A stretch of DNA of 64,000 nt from Eonycteris spelaea. Taxonomy: Eukaryota; Chordata; Mammalia; Chiroptera; Pteropodidae. This document shows positions 37,701 to 47,989 of the stretch, piece by piece. The notes beneath the pieces are model-generated. The model was not told the origin of the DNA. It did no database searches and saw nothing but the letters and a program-made list of their open reading frames with translations. A program made the translations under genes and the position numbers. Within the stretch, counting starts at the first letter, position 1. The number at the start of each line of letters is the position of its first letter. Location: NCBI GenBank assembly GCA_003508835.1, contig PUFA01000014.1, positions 1,308,501-1,372,500 of the forward strand, in the 5' to 3' direction.

Positions 37701-40438
37701 GTCCAGGCAGGGGGATGGTCCAGGCGGGGGCATGGAGATGGGTTGATGGGTAGGACTGGCCTGCAGGTCCTGGGGACAGAACAGGAGCGAGGTGGGGACA
37801 GGAAGCTGAGCAGATGCTGGTGGGAAGGGCCTCGGGCCTGGGTAGCTCCCGGGTTGGCGAGGGCCCGGTGGGCTCACACGGCCACCACATTCACATCCCT
37901 CTCACAGCCGCCCGCCGTGGCCGGCCTGTCTCCCACCTGGAGACCAAGCAGCCAGGCCCCAGGGCAGCGCATGAGAACAGGAAATGCCCCCCCCCACCGC
38001 CAAGGGCACTTCTGGAACAGCCCTCAGTGCAGCCCCTGCACGGAGCCGGCGGGCCACCCGGGAGCCGGCCCACGTCCCTGCCCGGGGCCGATGGCAGCTT
38101 CCGGGCTCCGGGCCGTGAGGTCTCCATCGCCACCCTCCACCGCACCCAGTGAGGGTGTCGGCGAAGGACGCGGCCGCGCGCCACCAGACCCTTTAAGGGA
38201 CCAGGGCGTAGACTCGGCCGTGACGGTGGACGCATGGTCTGAGCGCACCGGACGCCGCTGAGTCACGCGCTGTCGGGGGCGGCGGTCAGGGGTGTGGGTC
38301 ACCGTCTGTGCAGCTGTGGAAAGAACCAGACACACAGACGAGGCCGGTTCCGGTTCGGCCCCAGGGCCGGTTTGCGGCCCGGTCCGGACAGCTGTTTCCT
38401 ACCTGGCCTTCCGCCCTGCTTGCCTGCAGCCCCCCACGCGGGTCGGGGTGCCGCCCGATGGGCGTCGCTGAAGCCCCTGCCCGCTGCTGGATCGGGAGCT
38501 CGGGAGCCCCCTGGGGAAGCGGGTCCCCCTCTGCCGCTGGCGGCCTTGCCCGGCGCAGACCTCCACAGGTGGCCCACGCCCTGGAGCCAGCTTTTCGGGG
38601 CCTTGACCACCGGTCGCCCGGACAGTTTGTGGATTTCGCAAAGTTCCCGCCCCCAGCTTCACCTGCCCTTGGCTGTGAAATCAGGAGACGTTGTTGGAAG
38701 AGATTTCTGAGATTTTCAGCGCGCCCCCTTGCGATGATGACGGGCTGCCTTCGGGGTTTTCGTAGGAGCAAAAATATTCTACGCCAAATACCTGTTACCT
38801 AGGGCCCGTTCCAATGGGCTTTTCTAGGCAGGTAATCATGCCGTGAGCGGACAAATCCCTGTCTCTGCGGGATGAAGGCTTTAGGGTTTCGCCGAGTCCC
38901 GGCGGTGCCTGCTCTGGGTGGCAGGTCCCTTGCTGAAGTAGAGCCTTGCAGCAGCGGGGGGCCGTGCCGCGGCCGTGACGGCTGTGCAGCAGGCTGCGGA
39001 CGGACGTCTCCTTCGCGCATCACCCAGAGGTGCTCTGAGGCTGGACGCGGGTGGCTGGGCCTCCCGCTGGGCCTCTGCACGTCCCCTTGGCGCGATGGCT
39101 GCCACCCGCCCGCCTCTCCCAGTGCTGTGGCAGAGAGGGAAAGGAGCGTTTCTCCTCCACTGGTCAGTCCGCGCCCCGCCCGCCGCCCGCACTGGCTCTG
39201 CCCCTCGTCCCGGCAGGGAGCGCCCTCCACCCCGGGGCCCGCCTCACAGGGAGGGAACGCGCACTCTTCGCCGAGGGGCGTTTAAGAGCACCAGCCGGCC
39301 CCCGAAGTCTGCGTCCACGTCCTCCGTGGAGGTGTGCCCAGGACCCCCGAGGCGGGGCGGAAGGTGGGGCGCGAGGGGGTCCCAGAGACACTGGTGTCCC
39401 CTGTGCCGTGACCCGCTTGCTGCCGGTGTGTTCACGGAGCTCAGCACAATACGTGGAGGCGTTTCTTGTACTTAAACCAGCAGGCCCGGCCCTCTCTGTC
39501 GCAGTCGGATACCGGGGCCCTGTCACACTCAGATGGGTGGATGTCTGGGTGTTCGGACGGAGAGGGAGAAGAGAAGGGAAGAGAAGAAAAAAGGGGGAAA
39601 GGGGAAGAGAAGTGGGGAGAAGACAGTGAAGGGAAGGAATGTGGGTGGGTGGGTGGGTGGGTAGATGGATGGATGGGTAGATGGACGGATGGGTAGATGG
39701 ACAGATGGGTGGATGGGTGGATGGATGGATGGATGGATGGATGACAGGTGGGTGGGTAGGTGGATGATAGGTGGGTGATGGATGGATGGGTGACGGGTGG
39801 ATGGGGGATGGATGGATGGATGGATGGGTGGATGGATGGATGGATGGATGGGTGGATGGATGGATCGATGGGTGGATGGATGGGTGGATGGATGGATGGA
39901 TGGATGGATGGGTAGATGGACAGATGGATGATAAGTGAGTGGGTGGGTGGACCGGTGGGTGGGTGGATGGATGATGGGTGGGTGGACGGATGGATGGGTG
40001 GGTGGGTGATGGGTGGGTGATGGATGGATGGGTAGATGGACAGATGGATGATAAGTGAGTGGGTGGGTGGGTGGATGGACCGGTGGGCAGACGGGTGGAC
40101 GGACAGGAGCATGAGATGTGGGTGGATGATGGGTGGGTGATGGATGGACAGATGGATGATAAGTGAGTGGGTGGGCAGACGGGTGGACGGACGGAGCACG
40201 AGATGTGGGTGGCTGATGCACGGGTGGGGCCGTGTGGGCCACACGTCAGCCGTGGGACCTGCACACCAGCCGCCTCACCCTCTGCTCCTTCGCCTCCTCC
40301 TTGCAGGTCGTGGGCATTTTTGCCGGATTTGGGCTCCTGCTCCTGGTGGCGTCACCCTTCCTGCTCCTGGCCACTCCGTTCGTGCTCTGCTGCAAGTGCA
40401 AGTGCAGTAAGGGCGACGACGACCCGTTACCCACCTAG
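22645..40438 (+). CDS. RNF144A: RNF144A, RBR-type E3 ubiquitin-protein ligase (complete, 7 coding exons)
   Basis: The coding sequence joins 22645-22782, 27218-27322, 27454-27514, 31476-31683, 34668-34815, 36885-36974 and 40307-40438. That is 882 nt, or 293 residues plus TAG. Seen: RING1 about residues 21-71 (C21/C24, C39/C41, C44/C47, C66/C71), IBR about 95-157 (C112, C117, C136, C139, C144, C147, H152, C157), RING2 about 186-215 (C186/C189, catalytic C199, C204/C207, C212/C215), a hydrophobic helix about 251-278 starting with a GxxxG motif (G253, G257), and a short Cys/Lys/Asp tail. Known for the family: RBR ligases take ubiquitin from an E2 such as UBE2L3 onto the RING2 cysteine before passing it to substrate. 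RNF144A is a p53-induced, membrane-anchored ligase reported to act on DNA-PKcs and other targets. The start codon has A at -3 and lies just inside its exon. One residue longer than the human protein as I recall it, from an extra Thr after Met1. No disruption seen. Confidence 0.97.
22783..27217 (+). other. RNF144A: Intron 1 of RNF144A (4435 bp)
   Basis: Starts with GTGGGT. It holds a short GTCCGCCT tandem run at about 22818-22856, a (CAAA)n/A-rich tract at 23388-23445, and a very CpG-rich first 550 bp. An antisense MIR-like piece lies at about 26055-26150 (CTCTTACAACTCGTCCGAGG and following bases). No other gene seen. Confidence 0.85.
26055..26150 (-). repeat. MIR SINE fragment, antisense
   Basis: ACTCTTACAACTCGTCCGAG, followed by GATTTGCAGAAGAGCGAAGC and GAGAGAGTGACGGGCTTG, tracks the antisense MIR pattern (ACAACCCTGTGAGG ... 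GATGAGGAAACTGAGG ... AGAGGTTAAG). Confidence 0.6.
27218..27322 (+). CDS. RNF144A: RNF144A coding exon 2 (codons 47-81, end of RING1)
   Basis: The acceptor is a T-rich tract ending in CCAG at 27217. The exon encodes the last RING1 ligands C47, C66 and C71 and the linker, ending with Glu81 (GAG, 27320-27322). The next bases are GCACGT, not GT. A GC donor is the only choice that keeps the frame to the next exon. The nearest GT, at 27327, would add 4 nt and shift the frame. Intron phase is 0. Confidence 0.93.
27323..27453 (+). other. RNF144A: Intron 2 of RNF144A: 131-bp GC-AG intron
   Basis: The intron starts with GCACGT after a GAG exon end and finishes with a long T/C tract and TTAG. GC-AG introns are a known minority class of U2-type introns. 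If the intron is retained, translation continues for 21 codons and stops at TAG 27386-27388. That would give a 102-residue product with RING1 but no IBR, RING2 or membrane anchor. The donor dinucleotide is read directly from the sequence; its use is inferred from the frame and the conserved protein join. Confidence 0.85.
27454..27514 (+). CDS. RNF144A: RNF144A coding exon 3 (codons 82-101 plus first base of 102)
   Basis: This 61-nt exon begins right after TTAG and ends at a GTAGGT donor (phase 1; Glu102 is split G|AG). It encodes the helical linker between RING1 and IBR. Its base use differs from the rest of the gene: only 7 of 20 third positions are G or C, against 46 of 49 in exon 5. Confidence 0.95.
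28586..28655 (+). repeat. Purine-only (AAAAAG)n tract
   Basis: About 70 bp of A with interspersed G on the + strand, without a pyrimidine. It produces a spurious Lys/Arg-rich frame. Confidence 0.95.
28670..29143 (+). other. AT-rich block ending in poly(A): possible 3' UTR retrocopy or conserved element
   Basis: About 450 bp with almost no CpG in a CpG-rich intron, followed by 20 A at 29124-29143. An ATTAAA hexamer at 29114-29119 lies only 4 bases before the A run, closer than a usual poly(A) signal. There is no ORF and no recognised source gene. Target-site duplications were not found by eye. Either an old retrocopy of an untranslated region or a conserved non-coding element with an adjacent A tract. 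Confidence 0.35.
31476..31683 (+). CDS. RNF144A: RNF144A coding exon 4 (codons 102-171, IBR domain)
   Basis: The acceptor is CCCCCCAG at 31475. The exon completes the split Glu102 codon, encodes the IBR zinc ligands C112, C117, C136, C139, C144, C147, H152 and C157, and ends two bases into Ser171 (AG|C) at a GTACCT donor (phase 2). The loop between C121 and C136 looks the least constrained part of the domain. Confidence 0.95.
31684..34667 (+). other. RNF144A: Intron 4 of RNF144A (2984 bp)
   Basis: Starts with GTACCT. It contains a CpG-poor patch at 33050-33220 and an antisense MIR fragment at about 34076-34165. The remainder is GC-rich with no recognised feature. An 11-C run precedes the acceptor region at about 34612-34623. 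Confidence 0.85.
34076..34165 (-). repeat. MIR SINE fragment, antisense
   Basis: CCGATGAGGGGACCGAGGCC, then TTGCCACACAGCTGGTCTGC and CCAGCTCGGACCCCGGC follow the reverse complement of MIR (GATGAGGAAACTGAGGC ... CACACAGCT ... GAACCC). Confidence 0.65.
34668..34815 (+). CDS. RNF144A: RNF144A coding exon 5 (codons 171-220, RING2 with catalytic Cys199)
   Basis: The acceptor is CCCCACAG at 34667. The exon encodes an acidic linker and the RING2 domain: ligands C186, C189, C204, C207, C212 and C215, with C199 at the position of the family's ubiquitin-thioester cysteine. It ends at Asp220 with a consensus GTGAGT donor (phase 0). Third positions are almost all G or C. Confidence 0.96.
34816..36884 (+). 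other. RNF144A: Intron 5 of RNF144A (2069 bp)
   Basis: Starts with a consensus GTGAGT. It carries the (GT)n-(AT)n-(AC)n microsatellite at 34938-35003. The rest is low-copy sequence with no recognised element. Confidence 0.88.
34938..35003. repeat. Compound (GT)n ... (AT)n (AC)n microsatellite
   Basis: About 13 GT units, a CGTGCATGC spacer, about 9 AT units and about 6 AC units. The GT and AC arms are complementary and could pair across the AT core. Confidence 0.95.
36885..36974 (+). CDS. RNF144A: RNF144A coding exon 6 (codons 221-250, juxtamembrane segment)
   Basis: The acceptor is CCCCGCAG at 36884. Thirty codons link RING2 to the membrane helix, with the basic/polar juxtamembrane stretch ending in Gln250, then a GTAGGT donor (phase 0). 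Confidence 0.95.
37574..37730. repeat. G-rich 18-bp minisatellite, about 8-9 copies
   Basis: The unit is GGCAGGGGGGACGGTCCA, with variants in the run length of G and in the CCA/CCT end. The + (sense RNA) strand carries a G run of 4-7 in each unit, giving strong G-quadruplex potential. Confidence 0.92.
39553..40225. repeat. Large GGAT/GGGT tetranucleotide array with a purine-rich leader
   Basis: 39553-39640 is almost pure A/G. 39641-40225 is built of GGAT, GGGT, AGAT and GGAC tetramers. It contains long internal near-duplicates: a block with GATGATAAGTGAGTGGGTG appears near 39925, 40045 and 40155. The - strand frames over it encode only Pro/Thr/His/Ser/Ile repeats. The array ends about 80 bp before the acceptor of the last coding exon. 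Confidence 0.95.
40307..40438 (+). CDS. RNF144A: RNF144A last coding exon (codons 251-293 and stop; transmembrane helix)
   Basis: The acceptor TTGCAG ends at 40306, about 80 bp downstream of a large tetranucleotide array. The exon encodes a 28-residue hydrophobic helix (251-278), with G253-x3-G257 near its start, and a tail with CxCxC cysteines, an Asp run and a terminal Pro-Leu-Pro-Thr. The stop is TAG 40436-40438. In RNF144A the helix anchors the ligase to plasma and endosomal membranes, and the GxxxG motif has been linked to self-association (family knowledge). Confidence 0.96.
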   Translation, partial: VVGIFAGFGLLLLVASPFLLLATPFVLCCKCKCSKGDDDPLPT

Positions 40439-43400
40439 AGGAGGGCACGACGCCGGAGCGAGCCCCCCGCCTCCGGGGAGCGGGGCTCCCCCACCCCCGC
40501 CGTCTCCCTCTCACTAAACATCTTTCTTGCCTTATGTGCCCATTGAGCTTCACAGTGTCATGCGGGTGCCGTGATTTCAGGGACTGATGTCAGGACGTTC
40601 GCCGAGGCCCCAGCTGGAGCCACCGAGGCGCGGGGAAGGCGGGGCCGGTGTGGGCGGGGACTGTCCCCTGAGCCGGCCTCTGCAGACTGGGTGAGGGAGG
40701 GGCTGTCCGAAGCGCTCTGGGCAGTGTTCCCCCTGTGGGGACAGACTGGGCCTGGCCGGTGGTTGCCCGAGGGAACGTCTCATGCAGAATGCCGTCCACG
40801 GCCCCTTGGCTTCCAGGGGGGCCATGTCGCTGGGGGACGCCCCTTAAGAACTGCCGCTCCCCTCAGACAGAATCCGATCTCTCTGACTTGAGAAAAGCAC
40901 TCTGTTCATGACGACCGTGTTTCTTACTAGTGGCATTTCGTGAAATCCTTTCTAGAAGGCGTTTTTTTCTTTTTCCAACTGAGAAGTGAAAACTCAACAA
41001 GGTGCATCTAAAACCATCCTATGCCTTTCTTGAAATGTGCATTTTAAGACGTGGTTGTGAACCGACTCTTCCGGCTCGGCCGCTCTCCAGGAGACTTGGA
41101 ACGCCTTACACGCCCGTGTGTTTTCCTTGAAACGCGTGGACTGGACGCCGTGTGCTGTGTCCCGTTGCGAACGTGATTCTTATGCCGTTGCATCTCTCTG
41201 CAAACAGCAGTCTGTTTAAAGGTGCATCACCATCGTCGGATTTGCCTTTCGTTTTTCCTCTTTGGTGACTCAGTTCAGCTTACAGGCTTGTCTCGCCTCA
41301 CCCGGGTGTCAGCAGGTAGTTGTAATGTCTTCAGAAGCCAAATATTTCGCTCAGACGTAGTCACATGGTCTGGCTGCTGGCCTCAGTCTCTCCCAGCAGA
41401 CAGGAGGAAGCAGGCGGGCTGTGACCCTCAGAGGCGGGCTCCCTGCGGGGCTCGGGAGGAGCCTCCTGGATTTTCACGGCGTTTACGTAACTAAGCTAGT
41501 TGGGAAACTGTGTATCTTATGGAGCTCCAAGGCCTTTTGCTAACCATTCTGCCCACGCCGAAAACCCCCCCATCTCACGTGGTTACTTCGATTGGGGATT
41601 TTACCACTCTGTCCTTTACAGGCCCTGTGTGACTGTTACCATGGCAGCAGGATGCACAGGCCAATACGACAATGTCACCCCATGGATTGACTTTGAGAAG
41701 TGAGGAACGTGTCTGTTTTACAGAGCTGACTTTAATACGGCTTTTCACACTTTGTGCTTATAAAGAGCAAACGGATCCCATTGAACTTGGGACTTCTACA
41801 AATAGCGGGAAGGCAAGTGTGGGTTTATTACAGCAGGACTTCTGGAAACTTTTTAAGCATTCCACGGAGGAGCACAATGAAAGCGAAGCCCGGCGCCCGC
41901 CCAGCCGTCTGCTCGTCGTGAGCACACGTGGAAAGTGGGGTGCCGTCTGTGCCCCGACGCGTGCACGTGTGCTCGCCTCAGGCCTGGGGTCACCTTCCCG
42001 TGGAGAAGCGGCTTTGTTATTTCTCGACGATTAGCGCGTGAGAGGAAACGGGCTCAGCCCGCTCCTCACCTGCCGCCTTTATTTCCAAACGAAGCAGAAG
42101 CCATTCTGGACGCCGGTCTGTGTCAGGCCTGTGTTGAAACGATTCTCCTTGCGATGCTAGTTTAAAAATTCGGTAACTGGATAAGAACGCACGGGACTGC
42201 CTTTTCGGCGAAGCTGGCGGGGTGAGTCCGTAGCGGGAGGTATTGCAGGAGGGTCTGGGGGTAGGACGGCTCTGAGAGGGGACAGTGCCACGGGGCCTGA
42301 GGATGAAGGCGGCGGCCCAGGCTCCGAGCCCCCTCCCCAGGTCTGTGAGCGCAGGCTCGCGGCCCGTGCCCAGCGTTCGGTCCCCCGCCCTCTCTGTCCA
42401 TCCTGCCCCACGGCTGCTGCGGCTCGCACCCTGCACGACAAGGTAGGGTGGGGACCAGGGCCTCGGGTGGATCAGGCCGTCTGTCCACCCTGGACGAGTC
42501 CATGGCCAACCCCACACTCCTGCAGCCCCAGCCAGCCTGGGGCCCATCTTGCGAGCCGTCTGGGCAGGGGTCCTGCAGGGCTGGGGCCAGCACCGCCTGC
42601 TCTGTGTGTTCGCTGAGCATAACAGCTAAATGTGTCCGATCCCCAGAAAGGTACCAGCAGGATCGCGGTGAGGCCCTCAGTGGCCTCTGACGTCGTTCGC
42701 TGAGGAGTGCCTCACCCGCTGTCCCTGGACGACACGTACGTGGCTCTGGGGAGTGGCCTGCGTTTCGGGTTTCCACCTTGACGCCACGGCCTGGTAAACC
42801 TCGGGGAGCTGCACGCTCAGCGGGCGGACATGTCCCGTTTTTCGGCACACTTTGTCCTCATGGGCCCTTTTTACAGGTGGTTTCCATGCTGACCTCTGGT
42901 TCATGTGGAGCCTTTAAGTCCTGGGCAAGAGGGATGAAGTCCTCGGGGTGGACCGTGGCCCACGCGGCCACCGTCAGCTGGGGGGTGATGGAGGGCGCAG
43001 TTGACCCGCAGGCCATCTGAGTCCCTGTGGACGCTGACCACGTCGCGAGGGTTTGCTGGGCGTCCCTGATCTCTCAGGCGGGCCCCGTCGTGTGTCCTGC
43101 AGCCCGGCCAGCTGAGCTGCGCCGTCGTCACCGGAGCCCAGTGCCTCCGTCACGGACTCGCTGTGGCAGCTCGCGTGGGGGAGGCGCTGAGCACCGGGCC
43201 TCGGCAAACCCGCGATCACACGCGTTTCCGTCCCCCCATTTTCCTCGAGCCCCGGGAGCAGCAGCCGACGGAGGCGCCAACGCACTTCCGCATCTGTAAA
43301 GGGGAACGAATCCTCTTTGTGACATGTGGCCCAGTAGAACTGACCTAGAATCCAGCCCGATTCCTGATTCAAATCCGGGTCCCTGGGCAAGGGACGACCA

Positions 43401-44350
43401 GACATGCAAGAAATACTTCAAGACAAGGTCATTGTTGCCGGCGGTGTCACGAGAGTTCAACGGCAGTTCGCAAAATGGAAGAGGACGCTTCCCCTCCGCA
43501 GTCTTTAAAAAATTAGGGGATCAGCAAGAACCAGGGTGAGCTTTCTGTGTATTTCTCCAATTCCCATGTAGTAGGAAATATCCCCTGTATATATTTACAT
43601 ATGAATCATCATGAAATCAAGGAAAGCATTTTGCATGTGGAAAAGCCTCACGAAGGTCTCGTTGAAGAATACCAAAGCCTGTTTGTTCCTTGTAATTATC
43701 CCAAGCCCTTAGAAAGGTAAACAGAATGAAGAGATTGTGGCTGGCTTTGCCAAAAGTACCAAACGGAATGGAGGGGCCTGCGCTGACCTTGACTTGCTGG
43801 CGTCAGAGCTGGGGGGTGGGGCGGGCTGTCTGGGCGCTGAGGCCGGGGGCCCCTGCCTGCCCCCCGCCTGTGCGGGGCTGTCTCCCACGAACGAGTCCAG
43901 GAGCTTCCCATGGGGGGGCGGGGAGCGGTGCCTACGTCTGACTTCTCTTTCCTTCTCTGCTCTTTTTACCATGGGTGTATTTTAATCTCGTATGAAAACA
44001 TGCATGAGTGAGTCACGCCCTTGTATCCCAATGCATCCGACGAGTGGCGGTGACGACAAACACAAGCCCCGTGTGCGTTTCTGGAATGCTGTTGTGCGTT
44101 TGTGCCGCGAACACTGTGATGTACAGAAGAGCCGTCCGAATGCCTTTCGATGTCGTGCTTTGTACCTGGGAGTCACATGGAAAAGTGCGATTTGTCATTT
44201 CAATACGTATTTTTAAATGTATCGTGTCCTAGGTAGCTTGTGCCCCCTTCCGAAGGGGTTTCTTTTTGAAGATATTTTGGCTGAAATACAAGTTCCTTTT
44301 GTAAAAATCCTGTCTGGCTGCATGTTTTGTGCGTTCTGAGCGGGCTGCCG
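40439..44350 (+). other. RNF144A: Probable RNF144A 3' UTR (end not resolved)
   Basis: The sequence after the stop shifts from GC-rich to more AT-rich, CpG-poorer blocks at 40905-41300, 41470-41860, 43500-43760 and 43960-44330, with no ORF of interest. RNF144A transcripts in other mammals have a multi-kilobase 3' UTR. I found no canonical AATAAA before 45 kb; a weak AATACA hexamer lies near 44286. The right boundary is a guess, placed where GC-rich sequence resumes. Confidence 0.5.
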
Positions 44351-45165
44351 GCGGGGAGGTGGGAGCTGGTGAGGGCGGCGGGGCGGGAGGGGCCTGCTCT
44401 GCGGGGAGAGCAGCTTTCATGCCCCCTTCCCCGGGTTCCATCCCAGACATTCACCGGAGGCACCGGGGGCACTGGGGTGTGGGCCCCTCGTGCCTTCCCC
44501 AGTCATCCCCAGTTCCAGCCCAGGACACAGCAGTGGACTGCGTCTGTGCCGTGGGCTCGGCCTCTCTCCGCGAAGACAGGTGCTTGCACACCCGCCCAAG
44601 TTTATGGGGATTTCCTTGACATAAAAACCAGGGGATGTTTTGCTTTGTTGTTTGTTTTTTTAATCTGCTGGGAAAACAATTAATGTGGATGCTTGTCATT
44701 TAATAGGAGAAACAAGAGAACAAGAGTAACTAAGTTTCCAGTACGTGACCTTGGCTTTCGTTTGCCCGGTCTAAACTTCCTGGAAGAATTGGGGGAAGCC
44801 AACCTGTCAATCAGCCAGCAGAATAAGGTGGCCCAGGGCAGGCACAGCCTCTCACTAGGTCAGGGAGGGTCGTGGGGGTCCGCGGATGAGTGGGTGTCAG
44901 CCAGGCAAAGACGAGGACGAGAGTGATCAGGGGAGCTTGGTGTGGCTAGCGCATCGGATGGAGTGTCACCAAGTTCTGACCTGGGGGAGGGGGTGAACGG
45001 AGGGAAACCCGTTAAAGCTATGGGGGGGCGGGGTGCTCGCTGCCGCAGCGAAGCACTAGAAAGGGGGCGTAAGCAGCAACTGACCAGGTCGCCGGTGGTT
45101 CTGGAAGTCCGAAGCCCAGGATGAAAGTCGGTGAAGCGGTTTCTTCCAAGGTGGGTGATTTCTTG
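44351..45165. other. 3' flank of RNF144A, nothing recognised
   Basis: GC-rich with a short AT-rich patch at 44630-44710. No poly(A) signal of the AATAAA type and no exon was found. Confidence 0.4.
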
Positions 45166-45300
45166 GGCATGTGACAGCCTGGGGCATCTGTTTCCCCATT
45201 TGAAAATGAGGGTGACAAATACTTCACCACGGAGTCTTCCTAAAGACCAATGAGGAAATGCACGTGAATCAGAGCATGTGTGGTGATGGAGAAGTCAGTG
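45166..45300 (+). repeat. MIR SINE fragment
   Basis: GGCATCTGTTTCCCCATTTG, followed by AAAATGAGGGTGACAAATAC and TTCACC, follows the MIR core and 3' part. Confidence 0.65.
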
Positions 45301-46539
45301 AGTCACAGCTGCGGTGTGGATGAAGGCTCCGTGGAGGTGGGTAAGGGGGCATGGCACAGGACACCGAGGGCCCCGCACCTCTGCCTTCATTCCAGGACCC
45401 CTGATCGTCAGGCTCCACCGCTGTGCCCTCCTGCCCACAGCTCAGGTGCCCAGGGATTCTGGGTAACAGAAAAGTGGAGCATGATTGCCCACACAGGAAA
45501 ATCAGAAGTCACTCAGTCCCTTAAGACATTTCCAGGGACACGAGAATGAGGTGTGGTTGTCCCCAGTCTGTTTCTTCATCCTGCACAAGTCCTGGTTCAT
45601 TGCTGGGGCGCAATGAACGCTAAGTGCGAGTCAACGTTTGCTTTAACGACAAAGGAGCAATCCGCGTGTTAATGCGACTCGCAGATGGTGGCAGACTGGG
45701 AACTGTCACGAACACCAGTTAGGAGAGGCAGACAATGGACAGGGGCAAACGGACGGGAAGTTACAGCAGAACAAACTTTGTTTACGTTTCTTTTGCAAAA
45801 ACGTAAACAAATGCACCTGCAGGAAACCAGACCGAGCCGCAGGGTGCGGGAAGCCGCCCGCGCGGAGGGGGCCAGCAGGGGGAGCGACTCAGGCGCAGGG
45901 CGATGTGGACGCGTCTGGGGGTGACATGGGGCTGTCTTCAGGGAAAAGCACAATCAGCCCGGCTTTCCACGAGAACACACATTTCGGAGTGGCGGTCTCA
46001 TTCTGGTGGACGTCTGGAAGGGAGAGGTGCCTTCGCACTAAGGGGGGGTCGTCCTGGGGGTGAATTTGCCAGCGTGTGAGGTGGTTCGGCACAGCCGCCT
46101 GGGCCAGGCCCTCCAGGTCCCTCTGGGGACCAGCTCCCCGCCCCCTGATCCCCACCACCCCCATACTGCCTCCAGGAGAAGGCTGCCTTTTCCGTCCTTG
46201 ACACTGCATTATCTTTTTACATTTTGGGGGATTCTTACTTCACAGTAATGAGAAGTTGACCCCCACACCGCCCCTTTTCTAAGCTGTTCACATTCTAAGA
46301 CTTCAGCGCCAATTCTTCGTGCCCCCCGGTGAACCCAGGGAACTCTGCCAGAGTCACGTCGCCACATGCCACCTGTCCCCCCCACCCAGCCCACCATCCC
46401 CCTCTAGTGTGTCGAGCCTCCCCCCAGCCCTGCATCCCGGGGTTCAGGGTCTCGAGCAGCAATTCCTGCTGCTCCCCTCAGCTCCCCCTCATGCTGGGGG
46501 GTCGCCTGGCGTGTTTTCACAAACAGCCTTGAGGTCAAG

Positions 46540-47850
46540 CCTTTGCGCAAGTCCCCCCTGGTCCGGTCCCCTCGTCCCCTGCCAGATACCCGCCGCGGTG
46601 GCCGCGGTGGCCGCGCCCTCCTCGCGGCCAAGGCGCTCAGACGCGCGCGCCCAGCGCCCCCTGGCGGTCTGCGCGCTGCACCGCGCCCGCCGGCCTGGCC
46701 CAGGAGCCTGGCTCCGCGGAGCCCCGCGCCCCGCCCGGGGGCTCCCGCCAGCTGGCGTTCATCCGCATCGCAGGAGCTGCGCGCGCACCCCCGGGGTGGG
46801 GGGGAGCCGAGCCAGCGGGACTTTAGCCCGAGGCGGGGCAGGACGGAGGCGTGAAGCCACCGCACTCTGTCCGCGCCCACAGAGTCCCCGGCGCCCTTGC
46901 TGGAGACGCTGCCGCATCGCATGGCATCGCATCTATTTACAGTGCGTCCCCGGTCGCCTGACGGCTGACTCTCCTGACCCGTCCGGTCCCGGTTCCGGTG
47001 CGGACCCGATGTGTGCTCAGGGCGTCGCGTTGGCCGAGCGGGACTCAGGGACGCTTAGAGAGCAAGGGGCAGCCTGACCTGAGAGGCGGAACCCGGGGGC
47101 CCCTGGCGGGGCTGTCACAGAGGCACCGGGGTGTCGGGCCATCAGGACGCCCAGCGACCCAGCGTCCATGCGTTCACTAGATGGCGAATTTGGGCGAATT
47201 TGGGTAGAAGTAGCCGCCGCGCTGGCCGCCCTGTCGGGTGGCGTGAGCGCAGAGCGCAGCAGCCGCCCGCCCACCGCGGGGCGCGGCTCGCGGGGGCCGC
47301 GTCCCTCCCGTGGACGCGGGACGTCATCCCGCAGGCCCTCCGCCTCGGGACCCTCGAAGCCCGGTCGCCCTCCGTCAGCCGGGTGGGCTCCAGGCGGTGG
47401 CCCGGTCCGCCCGTCCTGCCCCCCGGGGCGGGTGGGAGCTGAAGGAGCACAGCACGGGGTCTCGCCCGCGCCTTCCCGGAGACCAGGCGTCGCGGGCCTG
47501 TGCCAGTGGACGCGGGTGTCCAGAGAGCGGGGGGCGGGCGCAGTCTGAGAACTTCTTGGAAGGAGAAAGGCGGAGGGGCGTGCGGGTCGGAAGGGCGGGC
47601 GGGTGCCGGGGCAGTGAACCCGCGCGGAGCTGCTGCCCGTGCCCGGTGTCCCCGCGTGCTGGTCCCTTCCCACCGCTAGGGGGCCGCGCAGCCCACCGCC
47701 TTCTCAGTGCGAACCCTGGCGGCGCGCGGGCTCCGCGCTGGGCCCTGCGATCAGTGCGAGGCGCGGCTGCGCGGGAGCCTGCGCCTCGCCCTGACCTGCG
47801 CGGCCAGCAGAGCAGAGGCTCGAGGAAAGAGGGCCTTACGTGGCGGGAAA
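46540..47850. promoter_or_regulatory. CpG-dense block, candidate CpG island downstream of RNF144A
   Basis: Two very CpG-rich sub-blocks (about 46550-46900 and 47180-47830) with GC-box-like GGGCGG motifs, bounded on the right by an abrupt drop into AT-rich LINE DNA at about 47990. It could be the promoter island of an unrecognised transcript. No TATA box, splice donor or conserved ORF identifies one. Confidence 0.4.
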
Positions 47851-47989
47851 GGAGAAAAGAGGAGGGCAGGAAGAATCAGGGACAAGGCGCCCCGGGCAGA
47901 GAGAACGACACGGTGGCGCACGCCGTGACAGGCGGTCGTGGGCAAGGGAGTGTGTGGGCACACTGCAGAAGAATGCCGTGGTCAGATTG

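Larger units (their letters stand above)
36975..40306 (+). other. RNF144A: Intron 6 of RNF144A (3332 bp)
   Basis: Starts with GTAGGT. Holds two tandem arrays (37574-37730 and 39641-40225, listed separately) and alternating GT/AC-rich sequence at 37000-37045. The rest is unremarkable and GC-rich. Confidence 0.88.

Noticed and set aside
39164..40264. 366-, 267- and 237-residue frames on the - strand
   Set aside because: They are translations of the GGAT/GGGT array (Pro/Ser/Thr/His/Ile repeats), with no start context or domain.
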